A stretch of DNA of 8,940 bases from Candidatus Nomurabacteria bacterium (GTDB lineage Bacteria; Patescibacteriota; Minisyncoccia; Phycocordibacterales; UBA9973): NCBI GenBank assembly GCA_903869875.1, contig CAIQAW010000026.1, positions 1 to 8,940 of the forward strand. Direction: 5' to 3'. The translations under genes were made by a program, and so were the position numbers. Shown here in pieces: positions 5,024 through 8,940 of the stretch (positions are counted from its first letter, which is position 1; every line of letters begins with the position of its first letter). Under the pieces are notes generated by a model that worked only from the letters and a program-made list of their open reading frames with translations, had not been told where the DNA came from and made no database searches.

Positions 5024-5086
5024 GTTCTATCCCCGCCCGAACGACCGGAGTCTCTCGGTCGGGCGGGCATTGAACTACGAGAGCAT
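5024..5086 (-). pseudogene. tRNA-Arg 5' fragment split in the D-loop by a palindrome
   Basis: Positions 5068-5086 and 5024-5031 together reproduce, without mismatch, 27 consecutive bases of the intact tRNA-Arg(GCG) locus (4751-4777): two flanking bases, the 5' acceptor strand and the complete D-arm. The copy stops exactly at the end of the D-stem. It is interrupted in the middle of the D-loop by 36 extra bases (5032-5067). With no anticodon or T-arm it is not a functional tRNA. It forms a direct repeat with the intact tRNA around the GIY-YIG gene. Confidence 0.85.
5032..5067. repeat. 36-bp GC-rich palindromic insertion
   Basis: The ends CCCGCCCGA and TCGGGCGGG are exact complements. With a 4-nt bulge on one side the stem extends by CCG/CGG to 12 pairs, around a gagtctct loop. 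It is far richer in GC than the surrounding DNA, which points to separate origin. Form and size recall dispersed palindromic elements (REP-like, Rickettsia palindromic elements), but only one copy is present in the window, so I cannot show that it is dispersed. Confidence 0.75.
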
Positions 5087-5091
5087 ATTTT

Positions 5092-5097
5092 ATTATG
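5092..5097 (-). promoter_or_regulatory. Possible -10 box for the tRNA fragment/GIY-YIG/tRNA-Arg transcript
   Basis: CATAAT lies 5 nt before the duplicated tRNA 5' sequence, but no good -35 box is found at the right distance in the A-rich DNA upstream. If real, RNA would start almost at the 5' end of the tRNA fragment and run through the nuclease gene into tRNA-Arg(GCG). It may be the original tRNA promoter, now separated from the tRNA. Confidence 0.3.
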
Positions 5098-5118
5098 CTT
5101 TTTTGTTTTAAATACTTT

Positions 5119-5577
5119 TTAAAAGCCGAAAAACTTCATTATAGCCTGTGACCGTGAAGGTAGCAGGTCTTTTGCAGTGGTGTGCATAGACACAAAAGAT
5201 TCTAATGTTTCTACAGAAACTGTTTCGGGTATTTTTAAGTCTATTACTGGAACTATCTTTCTATTAGTTTCTAATAGTAAAGTTGCTTTGCCCCCGGAAA
5301 CCACCATAGCATATCCTGACACATTTGACCATAGATACAAGTTATGTCCAATAAGTATACCGTCTTCGTCAACAACTATGTCTACGTATTCAGGTTTATG
5401 CCCACCAAGCAATATTAAACACAAACCCGCAAGTAAAACAAATACGCCGAACATATAGTCGGCAACCCAGAAACGCCAAACACTAACACCTAGACTAATA
5501 ACACCAACTGTCCAGTACCAGTCGTTTGTTTTTTCTTTATGTTCGAACTCGAGTGCATTCCAACTAATTGGTTCCAT
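5119..5577 (-). CDS. Two-TM conserved-type membrane protein of unknown function
   Basis: This 152-residue protein begins MEPISWNALEFEHKEK and continues with DWYWTVG, an opening I associate with uncharacterised membrane proteins common in Parcubacteria, though I cannot name a family. Two adjacent TM helices (about 20-38 and 41-58) form a hairpin, followed by a soluble domain of about 90 residues with alternating beta strands (VDIVVDEDGILIGHNLYLWSN), resembling bacterial PH-like domains that follow a TM pair. Both ends should be cytoplasmic. It is transcribed alone from an extended -10 promoter just after tRNA-Ser. No catalytic motif is visible and the gene context gives no function. Confidence 0.85.
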   Translation of the reverse strand: MEPISWNALEFEHKEKTNDWYWTVGVISLGVSVWRFWVADYMFGVFVLLAGLCLILLGGHKPEYVDIVVDEDGILIGHNLYLWSNVSGYAMVVSGGKATLLLETNRKIVPVIDLKIPETVSVETLESFVSMHTTAKDLLPSRSQAIMKFFGF

Positions 5578-5583
5578 TCATAT

Positions 5584-5592
5584 ATTATAGCA
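5584..5592 (-). promoter_or_regulatory. Extended -10 leaderless promoter of the two-TM gene
   Basis: TGCTATAAT (5584-5592) is a perfect extended -10, and its last base lies 6 nt before the ATG at 5577. The -35 region is weak (TTTGTA with a 16-nt spacer), as allowed for extended -10 promoters. RNA should start at the start codon. Confidence 0.6.
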
Positions 5593-5612
5593 CACAGATT
5601 TTAGTTACAAAG

Positions 5613-5699
5613 CGGAGGCGGTGAGATTCGAACTCACGGACCGCGTAAACAGTCTCTTGTTTTCAAGACAAGTGCCTTCAACCACTCAGCCACACCTCC
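5613..5699 (-). tRNA. tRNA-Ser, anticodon UGA
   Basis: An 87-nt class II tRNA: acceptor GGAGGTG/CGCCTCC, anticodon arm CTTGT-CTTGAAA-ACAAG (anticodon UGA, reads UCA and other UCN codons), a long variable arm with stem GACTG/CGGTC, T-arm GTGAG-TTCGAAT-CTCAC, and discriminator G as expected for serine. CCA is not encoded. Ten more bases on each side (leader 5700-5709, trailer 5604-5613, including the discriminator) are also complementary with two G-U pairs, so the precursor could have an acceptor helix of about 17 bp. The downstream gene's extended -10 begins about 20 nt after the tRNA 3' end. Confidence 0.97.
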
Positions 5700-5746
5700 G
5701 CTTTACAACCAAATAAGCTATATTAAACAATATAATTTACCTGCCT

Positions 5747-5774
5747 ATTATACCCATTTTTGCTGTTTTAGCAA
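5747..5774 (-). promoter_or_regulatory. Promoter of tRNA-Ser(UGA)
   Basis: A consensus -10 TATAAT (5747-5752) is preceded by a 16-nt spacer and TTGCTA (5769-5774). The start should be near 5740, giving a 40-nt leader whose last ten bases can pair with the tRNA trailer. It lies in the short gap after the cupredoxin-like gene. Confidence 0.55.
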
Positions 5775-5785
5775 GTCAGTTTGCT

Positions 5786-6190
5786 CTACATAAAATTAAC
5801 TACAAAACTATATATACCCATGCCACACACCCCTTGCAGTGGTGTGCCTATAACTGGTGTACCTATGTCTATAATTTCAGAACCGTTTTGCGGCAATATT
5901 TTTTGGTAGCCAATAGAACGTATAACTAACGAAGAAGAACAATCAAAAGTACCCGATGTCTTCATAATTAATTTTGTTGGTATACCTGCCTTAGCACTAG
6001 AGACTTTAGGTATATACCCACCCCGGGCTGTAATAGTTACATATTGTACACCGTCTTTAATTTCTACGTTTGGCACTGCAATTGTTTGTTTTATTTCTTG
6101 GTTATTCTTAAACCGTGGACCAAAAATAATAATAGAAAAAACAACAGCAATGGCGGTCAGAAGAATTATTTGTACAGTAAGTTTTTTCAT
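5786..6190 (-). CDS. Membrane-anchored cupredoxin-like copper protein
   Basis: This 134-residue protein has an N-terminal TM anchor (about 5-23) and a cupredoxin-like domain (about 45-134) that should lie outside the membrane. GVQYVTITARGGYIPKVSSAKAGIP is the first strand region, TSGTFDCSSSLVI holds Cys84, and GVCGMGIYSFVVNF at the C-terminus holds Cys122 and Met124 in the position of the metal loop. Standard cupredoxins use two His, Cys and Met, whereas this protein contains no histidine at all, so a Cys-Cys-Met, Cu(I)-type site or a redox disulfide is more likely than a blue-copper centre. It is the third gene of the copper module, 18 nt after the HMA/SafE-like gene, and also has its own extended -10 box. 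It may receive copper exported by the ATPase or deliver it to another protein; the direction is not determined. Confidence 0.85.
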   Translation of the reverse strand: MKKLTVQIILLTAIAVVFSIIIFGPRFKNNQEIKQTIAVPNVEIKDGVQYVTITARGGYIPKVSSAKAGIPTKLIMKTSGTFDCSSSLVIRSIGYQKILPQNGSEIIDIGTPVIGTPLQGVCGMGIYSFVVNFM

Positions 6191-6197
6191 ATTATGT

Positions 6198-6206
6198 ATT
6201 ATACCA
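6198..6206 (-). promoter_or_regulatory. Extended -10 promoter of the cupredoxin-like gene
   Basis: TGGTATAAT (6198-6206) is a perfect extended -10 located in the 18-nt gap between two copper genes, 7 nt before the ATG at 6190. The -35 region, inside the upstream gene, is poor. It would add a leaderless transcript of the cupredoxin-like gene on top of read-through from the operon. Confidence 0.5.
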
Positions 6207-6208
6207 AA

Positions 6209-7243
6209 TTATAAATTAAACAATGGGTTTATAATACCGATACCTGCAAGACCTGATAATAATGCAAACAAACCTAAGCCGACAACAACTACACCAGCTG
6301 TTTTAAAGAACAGTGACGCATATTTAGAATTAGAAAAAGAAACAGAACTAAACGACAACAGTGCCAACACCGGTAATGTACCTAATGCAAAGGCCCCCAT
6401 TAGCAACATACCAGAGACAAACGACCCACTAGTTAGTGCACTAAACTGCATAGACTGAGTAAAACCACAAGGTAGAAAAAATGTACCCACCCCTACTAAT
6501 ATAGGTGCCCATGTAGTATGTTCGGCTTTTCTAAAAAATTTAAACACACCAGACGGTAATGTAAATTTATTTTTTGTAAATATACCAACTAAATTTAAGC
6601 CCAGTAGTACCATAATAATAGACGCCAATAGGCCCAGCACAGCTGAGAATATAAAATTAATTCCGATAGCTTTACCTAACAAACCTAATACACCACCTAA
6701 TAAAGCAAAACCCAATAATCTGCCAACATGGAATAATGTAAATGGTTTATATTTAGAAACAGTTTTGTCGCTTTTTTCATCTTGAGCAATTTTAGCAGAC
6801 AAAGAAAGTACCAACCCACCCACAATTGCCAAACAACTAGACACAGATGCAATAAGTCCAATAATAAAACTGGTTACAGGTGTAATAGTGCCCCCGATAC
6901 CAAGGTTTAATATTCCAGATTTTTGCAACAAAAAGAATAAGGTCAGAAACAAAACACCTACAGGTATTGCGGTCCACAGCACGTCGTGCGACTGTTTTTG
7001 TTTTAAAACCTTTTCTAAAGTTAAAGTGTAGTGGTATGGTTGAATTTTATTTGAAAGTTCTACAACAAATATTTGTGGGGTTTTTTCTGTGTCAGTTTCT
7101 ACCACAACTGTTTCTTTGTCTAAATCAACAACTACATTACTAACACCGTCTTGTTCTGTTAAAACATCTTCAATTAAAATTTTACAGGATGCACAATGTG
7201 TGCCTGTAACATGAAATGTATATTTTTTATTTTGGTTTTCCAT
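6209..7243 (-). CDS. HMA metal-binding domain fused to SafE/DsbD-like membrane protein
   Basis: This 344-residue fusion starts with a heavy-metal-associated domain (1-70) of ferredoxin-like fold whose copper site is Cys17-Ala-Ser-Cys20 in GTHCASCK. After a TM helix (about 91-107) comes a six-helix domain (about 120-340) of the SafE/UreH-like/DsbD_2 type (COG2836-like), with Cys137 in SVSSCLAIVGG and Cys259 in FFLPCGFTQSMQ. These are the two conserved intramembrane positions that in CcdA/DsbD form a redox pair. It starts 3 nt after the stop codon of the copper ATPase, so both are in one operon, and a cupredoxin-like gene follows. A role in copper transfer across the membrane, or in keeping copper sites reduced, fits domain and context. 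The annotation 'sulfite exporter TauE/SafE' often given to this family would be misleading. Confidence 0.9.
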   Translation of the reverse strand: MENQNKKYTFHVTGTHCASCKILIEDVLTEQDGVSNVVVDLDKETVVVETDTEKTPQIFVVELSNKIQPYHYTLTLEKVLKQKQSHDVLWTAIPVGVLFLTLFFLLQKSGILNLGIGGTITPVTSFIIGLIASVSSCLAIVGGLVLSLSAKIAQDEKSDKTVSKYKPFTLFHVGRLLGFALLGGVLGLLGKAIGINFIFSAVLGLLASIIMVLLGLNLVGIFTKNKFTLPSGVFKFFRKAEHTTWAPILVGVGTFFLPCGFTQSMQFSALTSGSFVSGMLLMGAFALGTLPVLALLSFSSVSFSNSKYASLFFKTAGVVVVGLGLFALLSGLAGIGIINPLFNL

Positions 7244-7246
7244 ATA

Positions 7247-8940
7247 TTATAATTTTTTACTTTTAATTCTAAGCGAATTCGAAACCACAGAAACAGAGGA
7301 CATGGCCATAGCAAGCCCCGCAAATACAGGCGAAAGCAACCAACCAAACAATGGATAGAACAATCCGGCCGCCAATGGAATGCCAATTATATTATATATA
7401 AAAGCAAAGAATAAATTTTGTTTAATGCCCCGCATTGTCATGCGTGAAAGTTTAATTGCTTTTACAAGCTTAGAAATATCACCACCTAGTAGTGCTATAC
7501 CTGCGCTTTCTACAGCCACATCTGTGCCAGTGCCCATTGCTATGCCCACGTCGGCCTGGGCTAATGCGGGGGCGTCATTTACCCCGTCGCCAGCCATAGC
7601 CACAACATTTCCATTTGCTTGTAATTCTTTTATTTTATTTAATTTATCTTCTGGCATAACATGTGCCACAACTTCATCTATACCCACAAGACCTGCCATG
7701 TATTTTGCAGCTTTCTCGTCGTCACCTGTTAACATTACAACTTTAATTCCAAAATTGCGTAAATCGGAAATTACCTGTTTTGATTCTGTTTTTATTTCAT
7801 CGGCCACCATTACAAAACCAAGAACTTTTTCACGCGTAGCAAGTATTACCGGTGTCTTGCCTTGTATTGTATATTCTTCAATCATTTTTGAATCAAATAC
7901 TATACCAAGATCATTAACAAGTTTTACATTGCCTACAAAATATTCTATTCCTTCGACACTTCCTTTTAATCCTTTGCCTTGTATGTTTTCAAAATTATTA
8001 ACTTCATATATTTTAATATTTTTCTCTGAGGCATAGCTAACAATAGCGTGTGCAATAGGGTGTTCAGACTTTTTCTCAAGCGAAGTAAGTATAGAAATAA
8101 ACTTTTCTTCTGTTAAATCTGAATAATTTTTAATATTAACTAGGGTTGGTTTGCCGACAGTTATGGTGCCTGTTTTGTCTACAACCACAGTATCCACCTC
8201 GTGAAGTCTTTGAAGTGTAGCTGCGTCTTTAATTAGTATACCTTCTTTTGCCCCCTTACCTACACCCACAATAATAGCCGTTGGAGTTGCTAGCCCCAGC
8301 GCGCACGGGCAAGCTATAACCAACACACCAACAAATGAAACTAGTCCGTACGACAAAGCACCAGAAAAACCTAAGCTTCCAGAACCTAATATCAACCACA
8401 TTCCTAGTGTAATAAATGCAATTACTAAAACCGTTGGTACAAATATACTTGAAATTTTGTCTGCAAAGGCTTGAATAGGTGCGCGTGAACCTTGCGCATC
8501 TTCTACCATTTTTATAATTTGCGCAAGAAGTGTTTCCCCACCGACCTTTGTGGCTTTGAATGTAAACATACCATTTGTGTTTATAGTACCAGCAGAAACA
8601 GCGTTGCTTATTTCCTTGTGCACAGGCATAGGCTCGCCCGTTATCATTGATTCATCTATATACGAAGACCCGTCTACGACAATACCATCGACTGGAATTT
8701 TTACACCTGGTTTTACAACAACCATATCCCCATGCACAACTTGGCTTATTGGTATTTCAATTTCAATACCACCACGAACAACAAGTGCAGTTTTTGCTTG
8801 TAAATTTAAAAGTTTTTCTATTGCGTCGCCGGTTTTTATTTTTGATTTAGCTTCTAGGTATTTTCCAAGAGCAATAAAAACAATAACAATAATAGTTACG
8901 TCATAGTACGTTGCAGAAACATTTGGAAAACTTTTTAATA
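7247..8940 (-). CDS. copA: Copper-exporting P1B-type ATPase (5' end outside window)
   Basis: 563 C-terminal codons are visible and the frame stays open to the right edge, so the start and any N-terminal HMA domain lie outside. The visible part begins with the membrane segment YYDVTIIVIVFIALGKYLEAKSK, followed by the actuator domain with TGEP, the transport motif CPC in IACPCALGLATPT, the phosphorylation motif DKTGT, the nucleotide-domain SEHP motif, TGDD, and the hinge GDGVNDAPAL. The last two helices hold YN (FIYNIIGIPLAAG) and MxxSS (AMAMSSVSVVSNS), which together with CPC define the Cu+-specific P1B-1 class. It uses ATP to move Cu+ out of the cytoplasm. It heads the visible copper operon and ends 3 nt before the HMA/SafE-like gene. 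An internal GTG at 8737 is not the start, because conserved ATPase sequence continues upstream. Confidence 0.96.
   Translation of the reverse strand, partial: LKSFPNVSATYYDVTIIVIVFIALGKYLEAKSKIKTGDAIEKLLNLQAKTALVVRGGIEIEIPISQVVHGDMVVVKPGVKIPVDGIVVDGSSYIDESMITGEPMPVHKEISNAVSAGTINTNGMFTFKATKVGGETLLAQIIKMVEDAQGSRAPIQAFADKISSIFVPTVLVIAFITLGMWLILGSGSLGFSGALSYGLVSFVGVLVIACPCALGLATPTAIIVGVGKGAKEGILIKDAATLQRLHEVDTVVVDKTGTITVGKPTLVNIKNYSDLTEEKFISILTSLEKKSEHPIAHAIVSYASEKNIKIYEVNNFENIQGKGLKGSVEGIEYFVGNVKLVNDLGIVFDSKMIEEYTIQGKTPVILATREKVLGFVMVADEIKTESKQVISDLRNFGIKVVMLTGDDEKAAKYMAGLVGIDEVVAHVMPEDKLNKIKELQANGNVVAMAGDGVNDAPALAQADVGIAMGTGTDVAVESAGIALLGGDISKLVKAIKLSRMTMRGIKQNLFFAFIYNIIGIPLAAGLFYPLFGWLLSPVFAGLAMAMSSVSVVSNSLRIKSKKL

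Noticed and set aside
4516..5086. CRISPR array
   Set aside because: Repeats are few, in mixed orientation and irregularly spaced, without spacer-like units or cas genes.
4751..5086. Group I intron with a GIY-YIG homing endonuclease inside the tRNA
   Set aside because: The tRNA is intact and the anticodon loop is uninterrupted; the extra copy is only the 5' part and there is no room for a group I core.
5760..5775. Small hairpin TTGCT/AGCAA after the cupredoxin-like gene as a terminator
   Set aside because: Only 5 bp and not followed by a U-run on the minus strand; it overlaps the -35 of tRNA-Ser.
7244..7253. TATAAT two bases before the ATG of the HMA/SafE-like gene as a promoter
   Set aside because: It would start RNA inside the gene past the ATG; it is formed by the stop-start junction of two operon genes.
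7174..7386. A 70-codon minus-strand reading frame across the copA/HMA junction
   Set aside because: It overlaps two well-supported genes in another frame and has no family features.
7380..8036. A 218-codon plus-strand reading frame inside copA
   Set aside because: It is antisense to the conserved P-ATPase core and its composition is explained by the complementary strand; no promoter or domain is seen.
8735..8737. GTG at 8737 as the start of the copper ATPase
   Set aside because: 67 further codons upstream in the same frame encode typical P1B-ATPase membrane and actuator sequence up to the window edge.

Overview
This AT-rich window looks chromosomal and most likely comes from a Candidate Phyla Radiation (Patescibacteria, Parcubacteria-like) bacterium. 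The inference rests on small tightly packed genes, short divergent type IV pilus proteins, a free-standing MetG-type tRNA-binding protein, a typical small GIY-YIG nuclease, and a near absence of Shine-Dalgarno sequences. UGA is a stop codon (pilM and pilN both end in it), so the UGA=Gly lineages (Gracilibacteria, Absconditabacteria) are excluded. Every gene I can support lies on the minus strand, so biological order runs from high to low coordinates.

From the right edge: 8940-5786 is a copper module made of a Cu+ P1B-ATPase (5' end cut by the window), an HMA-domain protein fused to a SafE/DsbD-like membrane domain, and a membrane-anchored cupredoxin-like protein. Next come tRNA-Ser(UGA) and a two-TM protein of unknown function (5119-5577). 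Region 4516-5086 is a mosaic around tRNA-Arg(GCG). It holds an intact tRNA, a GIY-YIG nuclease gene, a second copy of the tRNA 5' part split by a 36-bp GC-rich palindrome, an inverted copy of the tRNA 3' part split by a different palindrome, a perfect 25-bp inverted repeat that includes the tRNA 3' acceptor strand, and a strongly self-complementary 116-bp stretch.

Below 4469 lie separately transcribed housekeeping genes: a transglutaminase-like protein, a YqgF/RuvX resolvase-like protein and a tRNA-binding protein. They are followed by a pilM-pilN-pilO operon that ends in a small one-TM protein, then tRNA-Arg(UCU) at the left edge.

Two signals stand out. First, the tRNA-Arg(GCG) mosaic looks like a small tRNA-associated nuclease cassette with palindromic insertions; I do not recognise it as a described element. 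Second, six genes have a TATAAT-like -10 box only 6-8 nt from their ATG and no Shine-Dalgarno sequence, which predicts leaderless mRNAs as the normal architecture here. In the operons, translation appears to rely on ATGA overlaps or 1-3 nt gaps. All promoter calls are by eye.
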